Part shown: piece after piece, positions 32,797 to 45,405 of the stretch
Position numbering within the stretch: position 1 is the stretch's first letter
Layout: each line of letters opens with the position of its first letter
Assembly: GCA_024803745.1 (NCBI GenBank)
Contig: JANJXV010000013.1
Coordinates: 56,761,602-56,825,601 of the forward strand
Length of the DNA stretch: 64,000 nt
Reading direction: 5' to 3'
Origin: Megascapheus bottae
Lineage: Eukaryota; Chordata; Mammalia; Rodentia; Geomyidae
The notes under the pieces: generated by a model
Seen by the model: only the letters and a program-made list of their open reading frames with translations
Database searches by the model: none
What the model was told of the DNA's origin: nothing
Made by a program: the position numbers and the translations under genes

Positions 32797-32862
32797 ATGT
32801 GGTTCAAGTGGTACAGCATCTCCTAAACTCAGAGCTCTGAGTTCAAACTACAGTGTTCTCCT
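32797..32862 (+). mobile_element. older SINE monomer
   Basis: TGTGGTTCAAGTGGTACAGC and GAGTTCAAACTACAG match the right monomer. The young IDL-Geo copy inserted next to it. Confidence 0.55.
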
Positions 32863-34308
32863 CAGGGGAAAAAATGTATGGAGTGCCCACTTGAGTGTGA
32901 GGTCACAGAGGCAAGTGTGTGTGCACATGGTATTACCGTTACTGTCAAAAGGTGGTGTGTGCACGCATGCACGCACGCACGCACACCTGTCCCTGTTGTA
33001 TAAGACCTCTGTGGAAAGATCTGGTAGTAAATGTCTGTCGTCATTAGGATTGTGGCAATTTCCACCCTATTCTCTCCATATGCTGAATTCCTTTTGGCAT
33101 ATTCCATGTATGGAAAGCCTATTGAGAGTTTCGGGAGAGTGTGGCACAGGTGAACTCTTAGGGGCCGGGGTGGACCGTGAGCGGCTGCAATGGTGTGTGC
33201 TGTGGGGGTGACACACTCTGTGAGCACCTGCTGACCGGCATGGTTCAAGTCACTGTGGAACAGAACCTCTGCCAGCACAACAAAGGTTTGGGAGGGAAAG
33301 ACAGAGCTCGAGGCAGGGCAGGGCCTGGGCGGCCCCCGGAGAGCGGAGCCAGCCTCTGCCCGTGTGGCATGATGCCTTCTCGGGGCCTGCTACCCGGTTT
33401 TGTGGCTGAGGGGGGTGATGTTTAGAGGAAGCCCGTCAGTACAGCACGTTCTGACTGCTGTGTCTCCTTCAATAGTGACGGTTTTCTGTGACTCTGTAAC
33501 TTTAGGTTTTGATGAATGTGAAATGACAACCTATCGCGTAGCTTCCAGTCCATTTGCCCAGGGCACATCATGTTGTTGTTTAACGAGCATCCTTATTTCA
33601 AACTCATCTCTCCTAACCTATACCTGAGGTCCTCCCCGCTTGCATTTGTATTTTATGTCACGCCGAAGGGGATCTTCACGGCCCAGCAGCCTTTGCTCTG
33701 GGGAAGTGATCCAGTCTGGCACCCACCTCCAGGCCTGCCCACCCAGGACAGGCTGCGGGCTCTGCCCCTGGCTTCCCGGACCCCACCTGGCTCTGGTGCA
33801 GAAGCTGGGTGGGAAGAAGTGGGCCCAGTGCCCACCACTATAAGAAAGGAAGAGAAACAGCTCCAGTCAGCCCAGAAGCCAGGCTCAGAAACCTCTGCAG
33901 CTGGAGCCGACACAAAGGATGCTTCAGATCCTGCAGCCCAAGGTGCTCAGCGAGCTGGCTTTTTGTTTTGTTTTGTTTTAAGGAAAACAAAACATAGCCA
34001 TTGGGAGACAAGTGCTCCAAGGCCGGGCGATGGTGGGAGATTCCAGGAAGCAACGCTGGCACCTGGCTAGGACCTGAGCAGAAGGAAAGAGTCACGAGGA
34101 AAGGCTGAAGGGTCAACAGACTTTGTGAATTATTGTGCAAAAACGTCTGGCTTTCCCATCAAAGGCCTGCTGGGCTGTGACTGGCTCGAGCCTGTGCATT
34201 TCTGAGTCAGTCACCTGAAGTATTTGACATGTGGAGATGACGCATATTCGCCAGTGCTTGGGAAGACACCGGGGCCATGTCACCATCCCATCAAGCAGTG
34301 CCCTCTGC

Positions 34309-34353
34309 CACACACACACACACACATACACACACACACACACTCACACACAC
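34309..34353. repeat. (CA)n microsatellite
   Basis: CA dinucleotides with two single-base interruptions. Confidence 0.95.
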
Positions 34354-35054
34354 CTTCCTCAGGCAGGAAGCTGCTCTTTGCCAAGAGTGAATGGAATTCA
34401 GTTTTCCAGAGGGTGTCCTTGGCCTCCAGCTCTGTGGCTGCCCAGGGGTTGGGGAAGGTCCTGGGGTATGTTTGGGGCCGGGGGAGAGGGGCCTCCACTC
34501 TGTACATGTCTCTCTGGGCCCCAAGAAAAACCCACAAGTAGCTGAGTTCTCCCCAGCCACACCCAGCCTCAGCCACATTCCTTCCCTTCCTGAGCCCACA
34601 CTGGGTGGCCCCGCTTCCCACCTCCCACCTCACCAGTGGGAAGAGGGAGTCCAGTCCCCTACAGAACAGCCAGCAGGAAAACGAGGGGTCCCGCCGCAGG
34701 CCAGGAACATTCAGACTGCTCGGAGCTCCCCAGCCCCCAGGCTGCCCTCACTCCCGAGCAGAGAAATCCACCTTCCCTGTCAGCCCCTGGAGCTGAGCTT
34801 TCACATACTCTCCTGCCTGTTTCAGGAAGTCCCTCTTCAGATCCAGCCTTTACTTCCCCCACTAGCATGCTCTGGGGGCTGTGAGGGCGGCCAGAGCGCA
34901 TGCCCAGTGTGGACTCTGCCTCCTCCTCCTCTGTCAGGAGAGCCCAGCACGGGGTAGGCAGGCGCCCCGAGGCGGGGGCGAGTGCATGGACACCCAGGTA
35001 TACAGGCTGATCCTGCTCAGCTTCCCTGTAGCCTCGGCTCTTGGACCTCACGCG

Positions 35055-35067
35055 GTGGCCAGGCAAC
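35055..35067. promoter_or_regulatory. weak RFX-like site
   Basis: GTGGCCAGGCAAC has two RFX half-sites, with one base fewer between them than the usual palindrome. Confidence 0.2.
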
Positions 35068-35939
35068 GGTGAGGGAGTGTGGAGAGGGAGCCCTCCCTCC
35101 GCAGGCTGTCTCAATGGGCAGGCCTCTGGGATGAGGGGCGCTTTTGCTCTGTGCTCAAGAGGCCTGGTACCCCAACTGTAATGAGGGCAAATGGCCAGCT
35201 CCCCGGCTCCACCTCCAGCTGTTCAGAGCAGAGTTGGTGCTAGGTTCCTTCTCAGGAGTCCAGGCAACTCAGAGCCCCTTGCCCAGGTCCTCAGTCAGGG
35301 CTGTGCTCTGGGACCCACAGTCTTTCTTGGATACCACCTGGCTCTGGACTACCTGGGCCTAGGACCCACGGGCCTCTAGTATCCTGTGGAAAATCATGGC
35401 CTCCTAGTTTTAAAAGCTTTTGAGGCCAAACCACAGGTGACCCCAGGGCTCATCCACCATGGCCTCACATCCGGTTCCAGCTGGTTGTCACCGGCCCTCC
35501 TCCAAGTTGAGTGCACGTGGCTGCATCTATGTGCATCCACACACCAAGCCACGGAAACACGTCTCTTACATAGATGGAGGAAAGTGCAGGCTACAGAGGT
35601 TAGACCGTCCCAAGGCGGGACAGAATGACCCTGGCTGGCCAAAGTTCTCGGATCGATACTGTCTGCGGGCCTGGTGAACGCACTCCAAGCAAAACGTCCA
35701 CTGCTGAATCATAACAAACCGACAGACACAGTAAGAGAATGAGCGGTAACTACCAAACGAGGGACACGGCAGGCTCTCGTTCTGGAACGCAGTGCAACAC
35801 AGATACCCGATCTCTCACAGCCACTGAGAGTGCCCCTGCCACTCCAGAAGAGGAGTACAGAGCTGGGGTGTCTATGGTGAAGCAAAGCCCCCTCCAGAGA
35901 CAGCCGGGCAGTTATGAGGAGGGAGGACAGGAGTCCCCA

Positions 35940-36545
35940 AGCCCAGCTGGCAGGCCATCTATTGCCAAGGATGACAATACTGGCCAGGAGAAATAAGACA
36001 GAACCAGCACAACGCCGGGTCCAGAACAGCCGCAAGCCCACAGAGCGCCTGTCGGGGTGGTGCTGACACCCAGGACAGTGCCAGAGGGGGAGGGGGTCTC
36101 TTTGGTGAAGCCCACTGAGTCAGACTGGAAATCCATGCGGGAAAGAGGCCTACTACCTTGACCTTGGCCTCACACTGGGTGCAAAATCTATTCCAGATGG
36201 ATGGCAGGTCTACATGTGAAAGGAGAGCTAATAAAGCCTCAGAACAAACCAGAATATCTTTATGACCTTGGAGTAGTCAAAGTTTCTTAAGTAGGACATA
36301 AACAGCACTATCCAGAGAGGAAATGTTTGATTAACTGGACCACATTAAAATTAAGACCTTCTGTTCATCAAAAGACACCATCAAGAGAGGAAAAAGGCAG
36401 CCTGCAGAGGGGTGGCCATATTTGCAACCATGTGCAGATATGTATGTTTGACAAATGAGTCATATGTATAATACCAGAACATAAAACGACGTAAGGAACT
36501 GTAGTTCAGTCGGAAAAGACACCCTCACTGTAAAATGGGGGAAGA
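35940..36545 (+). mobile_element. LINE-1 ORF2 C-terminal remnant
   Basis: 36150-36300 matches the L1 ORF2 stretch leading to 'gaccttggagtagtcaaag', and 36330-36400 matches 'accacattaaaattaagacc..ttc'. Weaker similarity extends left to about 35940. It is crowded with stops. Plus orientation. Confidence 0.65.
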
Positions 36546-37329
36546 TGGGAGCACCCATACCGGAGCTGTGGGACGAGGCTCGATGTGTTTACTTCGCTCC
36601 AAGTTCACGTGATGCCACCAGATACCCATGCTGAACTAGAAATTGTAAAAGAACACCAAGCGTACATGGAGCAACTGGCCCGCGTGGCCACAGGCGTGAG
36701 ACTCGGTGCCTGCTGGGCGTGGCCGGCCGGCCAGGGACCACCAGTCCCACCTCTCGGCACGCATTCACCAGCAAGAGCCAGAAACCTACATTCTTATCCC
36801 CCACCAGAACCTGCCCAGTGCTCGTGGGCAGTGGGGAGCCACCAAGGGGCCTGGCAGAGCTCAGACACCACATTGAGCCAAGGCCGCCAGCCATAAGGAC
36901 GTCCATGCGACCCTGGGCAAGGCTGGCTGTGGTGCTGGGGCACCAGTGACCGGAACGGTGGGTGCACACAGGGTGATGTGCTCTGGCTTAGGCAAGAAGA
37001 TGGCCGGGGACCCCCTCCATCATGACACACGCCCGTGTGGACTGCCGGTGTGGTAGTGAAGTCTCACTGCCCTGTGCTATAGCTCTTCTATCTCATCTCC
37101 CAGGACCCGCCTGGCTGGGGCCCCCATGGCAGCATGGCATGGGGGCTCCAGCAGTGCCCAGCCCTGCTCTCCTCCAGATATCCTCGCAGACAGCACACTC
37201 AGCGGAGGAGGTCGCAAAGCCCTAGGAGGTGAGGGGCCCTGGGACTGCCCACAGTGGGGCGGGTGCAGGCTGGGAGCCAGACTGAGGGCATCTACTTCCC
37301 AGCCCTGTCTCTTTCCCACCGAGCCACTC

Positions 37330-37390
37330 TGCCTCGCTTTTAATTTAATTAGGAGAACATTTAATCCCCCCATGCATTTCAGAGACGGGT
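37330..37390. promoter_or_regulatory. candidate conserved non-coding element
   Basis: TTTTAATTTAATTAGGAG and ATTTAATCCCCCC give clustered homeodomain-type TAAT cores in GC-rich surroundings. Texture only. Confidence 0.25.
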
Positions 37391-37536
37391 TTGAGCCTGG
37401 CCGGGGCCGCGTGGGGCTCTGATGGGGGTGCTGTGACTCATGCAGACCTGCTCGGCTCTGTAGGGAGGGCTCCCTGGGCATCTGTGCAGACAGAGGTGGA
37501 CTGGGCTGGAAAGATAACAGGTCGCATCTGCCCTTT

Positions 37537-37630
37537 TGTCCCCTGGTCCTGGAGTGGGCCCAGTACAGCCTCTCAGTCTGCGCCCTCCCCATCTGGTCCT
37601 ACACCGGACCCAGTACAGCCTCTCAGACAT
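37537..37630. repeat. two-copy 50-bp tandem duplication
   Basis: CAGTACAGCCTCTCAG recurs exactly 50 bases apart (37561 and 37611) with similar flanks, starting TGGTCCT in each copy. Confidence 0.8.
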
Positions 37631-38989
37631 CTTGAGCAAGGGGTGCAGGGGTCCTGATGCCACAGCTGGCCCTGGGTGCCCTTTCACTGTCCCAAGCAAA
37701 GATCTAGCCCTCGGTTGAATGGAGTAAGTTGTGAGCTAGCCTTATGACATTTGCCCCCAGCTCCAGAAAGGTACAGGCTGGCCCCAAGTTCACTGACAAA
37801 TGCAGAATTTAGGAGACATTAGTAGAGATGTGGATGAAAGCCAGGCCGCAACGGCCTGGCTGGAAAAGAGAAACTTGAACGTCTTGGCGTGAGATTCTGC
37901 AGGGTCCAAGAGAAAGTTGAAGACATGGAAATTCTAATTAACATCCACAGGGCTGGTTTTGCTCAAGGATTTTCGAAGCTGTCATGTCGCAAGAGGCCAG
38001 GCAAGCACATGCTCGCCAGGGAGTGCTCTCAGTCACCTGGCGGCGCTTCTGCAGCGCCCTGGTGGATTCTTGTCTCTCGCTGCCTTACTGTGACCCCTTC
38101 TGCCCCGTCCCAGGGCCCTAGGCCTCTTCTGTACCCACCTGGTAGACAGGGAGCTTCTGAACACCCCTGCCCTGAGAATGATGCATCTGAGATGGAGCAG
38201 AAGAAGAAGACCGAGAAGGCAGGGACCAAATCTTCCGGAAGGATGCTTTTCTGGGAAACGGCTCAGCTAGACAGAGCTGAGCTAGAGGCCGCTGGGCTCG
38301 AAATGGGCTTGGCCGCTGGGACCATCCATGTTGGTGGGTGGGACAGATGTGTGGGTCCAGCCAGTCCTACCTGACCAGCAGCTGGGGTGGGGATCAAGGA
38401 CTTTACAAAAGTGGCCTGAGTCCCGGCTCCCCTTCGGAGATGAGCTCTGTGTCAGGGGAGGAGTGGCTTCTTTCGGGGTGCCCGGGGCCAAGGGCTCTGC
38501 TGGGCACTTAGGCCATTAAGAGCCTTGGGAGGCTGGGAACTTGGGGAGATGGAGTAGACTGTGGAAAGACGTGTGGGGTTCCAGGAGCCCCAGATGAGTG
38601 ATGTGGGGTTCCGTCTGGGAGGCACCACAGGGAGGCCGTGGTTCGCACACACTGGTCTCACAGAAGTTGCTCCTAAGGGGAGGAAGACAAGAGGGGGGGG
38701 CGGGTCCTGGAACCGCAAGTTGGTGATTGTTGGGGTACAGGGTGCCCCTTCCCTCGCAGAGGGCCCCCACATGTGTGGGCAGCGCTATGGGCCCGGCTAC
38801 CTTGTCTTTCTAGCACCCGGTGCCTGGCCCCAACTCACTGACAACTCCCTACTTTCCAGCCAGGCCTGCTCAAGGCTGGCCTCCTTGCCCCCTCCCCAGG
38901 GCCAACAGGCCCCTGAAGGAGGAGCTTTGCCCAGCCCCAGGGACCTTCTTGTAATCAAGGCTGCAGTGACCTCACCTCCCTGGGGCCCT

Positions 38990-39130
38990 GCGGGCGGGGA
39001 GAGCTTGCAATGGAAACAAAATGTGTCTTTATTTATGCTTTTAATTTGAATTCTGGAACTGGCCCACATGGTAATACATTTAACATCAGTGAAATGCTGA
39101 AGAAAAATGGATCTGTTTTTCAGCACCCCA
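38990..39130. promoter_or_regulatory. candidate conserved non-coding element
   Basis: AT-rich repeat-free island with TTTATTTATGCTTTTAATTT, GGTAATACATTTAACATC and AAAATGGATCTG. It stands out from the GC-rich neighbours and looks like a vertebrate enhancer-type element. No alignment was possible. Confidence 0.35.
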
Positions 39131-42100
39131 TCCCACCCCTGTGACCCCCCTGCGTGCATCACTGTCCCTTGCACACAAGCACTAGGGCATAGGCCTCTTC
39201 CTAACGTAGGCCCCCTGGGGGCCAGCTGCCTGCGGGAGCCGTAAGGCATCCTTAATTACAGACATCAATCACTACACAGGCTGATCAGGAGGCGAAGGAA
39301 TGCAGCCCCATTGTGGGCAGGGACTTAGCTGTCCAGCTCAGCTGACCACTGGGAATGCACATAAGTGTGTCCACTGTGGCCTCAAATTGAGAGATGGAGG
39401 CCCTCAAGCAGGCCAGTGACCAGGGGGTGTTTAGAACCTGACACTTAGCGGTACTAGCATCCCCTGCCCTCTGCCAGGACCTCCTAGAGGGCTGGCACCT
39501 GACTCCAGAGGACACAGGTGCCAGATTCCTTGATGCCTCACCCTAATCCTGTTCCGCCTGGATCACAGCCTTTTGTTGAACCTCGTCTCCACTCAGCTCC
39601 TTCCCGCCTTCTCAACTGGCTCAAGTCCAGCAGCTGTTGGGGAGGAGCTTGCTCTAGAAAGGGCCCTGGCAGGCTCCAGGGTGGGGACTTGAACTCCACT
39701 AAGACTGGGATCTTGGCTCTGCCTGTGCCCAGCTAGCCTCAGGAGTACCAGCAGTTACCACTTACCCTAAGAGGACCCGAGGGCCAGCCTGAGCAACTGA
39801 CTGACTGGTGGCAGGCAGGGCCACACTGGTAGAGAACCTGTGCCAGTCAGGTCTCAGAGGGGACACAAGAAATGTCCTGTTGTTGTAGACCACACAAGCT
39901 GTACAGACCTGGTATTCCTCTGGGGCAGATAGGAGCTCCGGCCCGAGGGTGTCTGAGGATGCGATGCCAGCGTAGCCAGCCTTTTCCCCGAAGGCTTCCT
40001 ACAGAAGCCCTGGGCTCAGCAGTGAACGTGCTCCCTGGGGCTTCTTCCCGGGCCTCTAGTGCCCGTGAGCCAGTGAGGCCTGACTTTCCAGTTAGACAGA
40101 TGGGGTTCACCTGCCTTGTCCTCTCAAGGTGCTAAGACACGTGGAGGCCCAACCTGGGCCCCGGGGACAGCAGGAGAGGAGAGGACTGAAGACCACGTGA
40201 CCCGTCAAGGCTGGGCAGCCCCTCGGGGTCCATGATTGCAAGCTGTCCTCACTCTGCAGTGGGCCCTGCCCTCCATGCTGCACACAATACCTGTGGGGTC
40301 CTGGCCTTGCTATGGGCCTTGACCTAGGGTAAACCACTGCGGTGTGCCAGGCCCCTGGGCTTTTGCAGCCTGCCTGGTGGGCCCTTGGCGCATACCCTAC
40401 CCGAAGATGCCTGGTGTGACAGCCTGTCCTTCCTGAGGCCGTCAGAGCTTGCCTAGCTGCTAGTCCTGGTCCTCCAGTGACACAGGCAGCTCCCCTGAAC
40501 TGTGAGCGAGGTGCCCAGTCACACCCATGGGCTACACCCATGCCCGGTGACCACAGAGGACCTGGATCTTTTCAGGACCATGCTGCATGGCTTCCGATCC
40601 CTGGATAGAGAAGGACGGGGGGGGGGGGGAGGTGTCATAGCATGGGTGACACACTTCTGTGGTGTCTAGACCCGTCCGAGTGCCCTGCTGACCCCCTGAC
40701 CCCGCCGGAGCCTCTTAGGAACACTGAGTCACACATTGTGGGGAATCGCACGGGGCTGGGCGTGCACGGTCCTGGTGGGGCTGTGACGGCGGGGAGGAGA
40801 CGGGCATGTGTCCCAGGCCAGCTGTGCCTTGGGGAAAGGCCAACTGGAAGGCGTGGAAAATCAGCCATTTCCTCCACCTGAAGGAGTGCTGAGGACAGCG
40901 GCGGCAACTGGCAGGCAGCACTGCATCTGCCCGGGCCTCTGGCCAGGCTCCACGGGGAAATGCTCAAAAACAAGGTCGACATTTTTTGGGGGGAGTGGCG
41001 GAGGGGGCTAGGAGAGAGAAAAACAATCTTCTCAGACGCTCGAAGCACGAAAACAAGTGGAAAACGATCGGTCTGGTTTTCCATAAGTCCAAACAAGAGG
41101 ATCATGTTCCCAGCCTCGGCGGGAAAGGCCCCCGCTCGCCCCTCCAGCCGAGTGCCTGGGCCCACAGATGGCCCCAGGACCCGAACTGCAGGCAGGAAGG
41201 ACGGCGCTGGGATAGACAGCACTTGCCAAGCACACACCTTTGGCGTTGAGGCAGCACCTTGCGGCCTCACCCCAGCCTCCCCCCCCACCCCGGGCACTCA
41301 CTGTGACACGTGGGTGATGGGTGCTAACAGCGTCTCCCCTTCCAGGTCCAGGTCCTCAGCAAAGCTGTTGGTTCTCAGGAAGTGGGCTGGGCTTACTTCC
41401 AGCAGTGTGGGGCTCCTCCTCACTGTGGACAGGTGTGGGGAAGCACGTTAGTGCAAGGACAGCGCGGCCAGCCCCCACTGGGAACTGGAGGGTGGCCCCC
41501 ACCCCACTCGCCACGGTGTCAGCATGCCAGCCCCAGACTGACACTGCTGTGGGGCCGACATGAGCTCTCAGGGCCCAGGGGGGTTGGTTGCTGGAAGCTT
41601 CTGCCTCGACCATCAAGCTTTCACAGTGGCACGGCGAGTGGGTAGGTATTTAGGTTGGCCCCCAGGTGCCTGACTCCTGAATGTTCAGGAATGGCGGGCA
41701 AAGACCAGAGTATCCCAGGGTAATGGCCTGCAGCTGGGCTGCACTGGAGGGTGTGGACCCCTCTCCAGCCTCACCCCTGGCGAAAGTGCTGGCCCAGGAC
41801 TGGAGAAGGCCACCGGCCCCCATGCCACGCCACTATCGTTAGCTCATTGACACCGCAGCAGCTGGGACACAGAGGTGTCCCAAGCTTGGCCCTCCCCCTG
41901 GCCATAATGCTGCATCAACAACCCGCATCCTAAGAGAGGCACAGAATCTCCCCACTCCCTTCCTGCCGGGATCCCCGAGCCCTCAAGAAACATGGCACGG
42001 GAGCCCAGGGACGAGCCAGATCTGTCTTCACCCTGCACTTATCACAACTTCTAATGTTTGCTCTCAACTTAATTTTCTTCATTTAAAGTGCTTCCTGCAA

Positions 42101-42442
42101 AAGCGTTGAGCAGCTAAGAAGTGGAATGGTGCCAGAACTCACAGTGGCCCCTCCCCAGTCGTTTGGTACCTGCTGGCCTGCCCTGCTCCCGCCCACCGCA
42201 TGTCACCACGGCTCAGGCACAGCCCCTCTCCCGGGGAGGCCCTGTTCTTGGCTGCCGTCTCTCTGCCACAGGTGTGTTCTCTCCAAGTACACACACGTGG
42301 CACTGATGAGCAGTGCTGTGCTTGCACAACGACCCACAGCTTTAGATCCACCAAGGGGGCGTCTCCCATCCCGTGTTTCGTGGCCATTCAGGCTCTGTGA
42401 GTTTTAAGCCAGTCAGCTTTGTTGTTAAAAGTTGGCCTCTTG

Positions 42443-42665
42443 CCAGGCGCTGGTGGCTCACGCCTGTCATCCTCGCTACTCGGGAGGCTGAGCTCTGAGG
42501 ATCGCAGTTCAAAGCCAGCCCGGGCACACAAGTCCGGGAGACTCTTACCTCCAATTCAACCACCAGAAAACCGGAAGTGGGGCTGTGGCTCAAGAAGTAG
42601 AGCAGTAGCCTTGAGCTGAATCGCTCAGGGACAGCGCCCAGGCCCAGAGTTCAAGTCCCACGTCT
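42443..42665 (+). mobile_element. 7SL-like-head dimeric SINE, well preserved
   Basis: CCAGGCGCTGGTGGCTCACG head, spacer with GAGACTCTTACCTCC, right monomer with TGTGGCTCAAGAAGTAGAGC. Near-matching flanks (AAAAGTTGGCCTCTTG left, AAAAGAGTGGGCCTCTTG right) look like a target-site duplication. Confidence 0.9.
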
Positions 42666-42698
42666 AAAGACAACAAGAATAAAAGAGTGGGCCTCTTG

Positions 42699-43327
42699 GA
42701 GCAGGGTGAGTATTTGCTTACTGGACACCGCAGGACTGGTTTTCCAGTGCCCCCAGTTTTCCGCTTCTGAGCCGGAACCGGCTGTTGACAGCTTGGGCAG
42801 GGCCTGTCAGGAGCACATGGAGGCGGCGGTTGCTTTCATTGTGGATGGGCTGGGCCCTCTCAGGTGTTTCCTCTGGCAGAAATGCCTACTCACGTTCTCC
42901 ACTCGTTAGTTTGTCACTTTTTAGGAAATGTTAATTTATTAGAAATCGTAACCTTCTGTTGGCCTGTAAACCTTAATTACATTGTTTTATCATAGCGTGG
43001 TTTCTCTTGTGTAGTGACATTTCCTTTGCTTTATAAAAGAAGGAATAGTTTTCCCATGCTTTATAAAAGAAGGAAGATTTTTCCCACATCAATGTAACTG
43101 TTTCTTGACTTTATTCCTCACATAAATGGACAAATGTTGGCATATACATGTGTGTTTGTGTGTTAAACTTATTTTTTAAAGGCATCTAGGATTTAGACCT
43201 AATTGGAGAGATGGTCAAAGGCTACGTGTGCAGTCTTTTTTAAATCGTATTTTATTGTCGGGGTGATGCATAGGGGTTACAGTTACATTTGTTAGTTGTT
43301 TTTTGGTTTTTTTTTAAGTATGAAGTA
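42699..43327. other. unique DNA with 30-bp duplication
   Basis: GCTTTATAAAAGAAGGAA occurs at 43028 and again at 43058, a tandem duplication of 30 bases. 43245-43320 is T-rich and may be an unidentified transposon end. Confidence 0.5.
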
Positions 43328-44350
43328 AAACAGATCCGTGAATCATTTTGACGAAAACATAGAAGAAAATCTTGGGTTTGGCAGTGAGTTGAAATATACC
43401 CAAAGCTTAACTCATGAGAGGAAAAAAAATCAGCAATCAACACTGAATTTCATCACAATTAAAAGCATTTTCTCTGTGAAGGCGAGAAGACATATCACAG
43501 ATTTGGAGCAAATATTTGCACATCACTCACTCTGTCAAGCGCTTGGTCCCAGAATACATAAAGGATGCTTATAACTTGACAGTAGTCAAGCGAACACCCC
43601 AATTTAAAAATGGATTACAAGTAAGCGCATGTGCTGATGGTCTCTTGGAACAGGAGGGGTGTGTGCTTACTGGGTAAGCATCAATGGGCATCCTGGAAAT
43701 ACGAAAGAAAACCACAGTGCGATGCTATGATACTCAAGACGTGGCTAAAGTCACACACGCACCATGATCTGCAGAACAGCGGCCTCTCACACACGGCTGG
43801 TGGGAGCAGGAATGGACACAGCCACCGTGGGAAACCTTCTGTGGTGTCTTGTAACAGACCATGTGGCCTCGCGAGCCGCTTCCAGATATTTACCCCAGTG
43901 AATTGAGTATTTATGTTCACAAAACTTGGTCTTAAATGCGTGTAATAATTCCACTCACAGTTGTTGAAAGCTAGAAACAAGATGTCCTTCAACAAATGAA
44001 TGCATAAACAAAGCGTGGGACAGTTGTTCCATCCAGGCCATGGAATACCACACCAGTCAGAAGAGAGCAGCTGACGACTCATACCACAACACGGCGGCTT
44101 TCACATGTGTTCTGCCTGGCAGGAAAGGCTGTCTAATGTCAAAGCCAAACATTATGTACAGGTTCGATTTCTAGGATATTCCAGAAACAACCACCACTGC
44201 TACAGAGACCATAAAACAAATGGATGGCAACTGGCAGTGAGGGGGAGCACCGGAGAGGCTCAGGGCAGAGCAGCTGTCAGGATGCTGGAGCCCCTCTGTG
44301 GGACGCCTTGGGGTGGACCTGCGACGTGAGAGCTGTGGCCAGGCCCCCCC
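43328..44350 (+). mobile_element. LINE-1 3' end of ORF2 and 3' UTR start
   Basis: 43340-43620 matches the ORF2 C-terminal DNA (words such as ATAGAAGAAAATCTTGGG and GCAAATATTTGCACATCA). 43770-44100 matches the following 'ggtgggag..tggaat' and 'tggaatacca' blocks. 44105-44250 matches the 3' UTR block with 'ggatggcaactggcagtg'. Many stops and indels show it is dead. Confidence 0.75.
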
Positions 44351-44984
44351 CAAACTATTTCACCAACGGCATTTTCCAGTATGCACATACAAAAAGCCAC
44401 TAGGATGCTGGAGGAGCGTTGAGCAGAAGGCACATCAGATCAGGTGATTCTCCTCGGGTCACAAATGTGCACCATGGCCCTGAACAGGACCTGCCACACA
44501 CACAAGGTGATTCCGGACCTGGAATGACTGCAGGCTAGGTGACGGTCTTAAACACTGTACTCTTGGAGCTCGCTTCACAGGTATGCTGTGTGTACAGTAG
44601 GGTTATAATGAGTCAACACAGGAGGTGGTGGAAACTAGGGCTGGAAGATGAACTGTATACTCAGAAACGTCAGTAGAATAAACTCATTGTTTGCTCCATG
44701 GAGAGATGGACAGGCATAGAATTGTGGACATGGCCTGTGTTCCGCTTGAGTATAAATCCAGTCATTCCTGGCTCTCCCTGTCCATGGGCCAGATTGAGGA
44801 ACAGTGACACCCTTATACCAGAGCGCACACCTGGTCCCCAGATCATGTTTTCTAAATACTGTTCTGATAAAAGGCTCTCCAGAGGAAGGCATGGTTCTAG
44901 GGCTCGCACAGGGGCATTACCAGATGCACCGGAAGTATGGTCCAGGGGAAAAGGGGACACCTGAGGAACAGTGTTGTGAGACAA
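44351..44984. other. unique non-coding DNA
   Basis: May include more diverged L1 3' UTR at its left edge. No gene supported. Confidence 0.4.
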
Positions 44985-45190
44985 ACCACTGGCGGCTCAA
45001 GCTTATAATCCTCCTCTCAGGAGGCTGAGATCTGAGGATCGCAATTCAAGTCTCGCACAGCCAGGAAAGTCTGTGAGACTCATCTCCAAGCTGGAAGTGG
45101 AGCTATGGCTTGAGTTATGAAGCACTAAATAGAGCAAAATAGCTCAGGGACAGTGCCCAGGCCCTGAGTTCAGTTTCCAGATCAGCACCC
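44985..45190 (+). mobile_element. 7SL-like-head dimeric SINE
   Basis: GGCGGCTCAAGCTTATAATC, TCAGGAGGCTGAGATCTGAG and the right monomer GCTATGGCTTGAGTTATGAA identify it. Moderately diverged. Confidence 0.75.
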
Positions 45191-45205
45191 AAACACGAGG
45201 AAGGT

Positions 45206-45345
45206 GCCGAGGACCCACACCCATGATCCCAGCTACCCAGGTTGCCAGCCCAGGCAACCGGAGACGCCTCGTCCCACCAGCCACTAAAAAGCTGCAAGTG
45301 GAGTTGTGGCTGACACATGGACACAGGCACCAGTGGCTAATAGTT
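45206..45345 (+). mobile_element. second dimeric SINE, shortened
   Basis: Head (CCCATGATCCCAGCTACCCA), a shortened spacer and the start of a right monomer (GCAAGTGGAGTTGTGGCTGA), then an A-rich tail. It lies head-to-tail after the previous SINE. Confidence 0.6.
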
Positions 45346-45405
45346 AAAAAAAAAAGAAAAACCAGAGTTCACAGAAGGATTTGACCATAACTCACACTCT
45401 TACTG

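Larger units (their letters stand above)
32863..35939. other. unique non-coding DNA
   Basis: No interspersed repeat recognised. Contains an ACGC-rich repeat (32966-32992) and a TTTTG repeat (33960-33982). Frames up to 188 codons overlap on both strands. Confidence 0.5.
36546..42442. other. repeat-poor unique block
   Basis: Nearly 6 kb with no SINE or L1 that I can recognise, which is the longest such stretch here. G-run at 40618-40630. It contains AT-rich islands that may be conserved elements and a small 50-bp duplication (37537-37630). No exon is supported. Confidence 0.5.

Noticed and set aside
42346..42362. CTCF site at CCACCAAGGGGGCG
   Set aside because: One extra base disrupts the core spacing; too weak without binding or conservation data.
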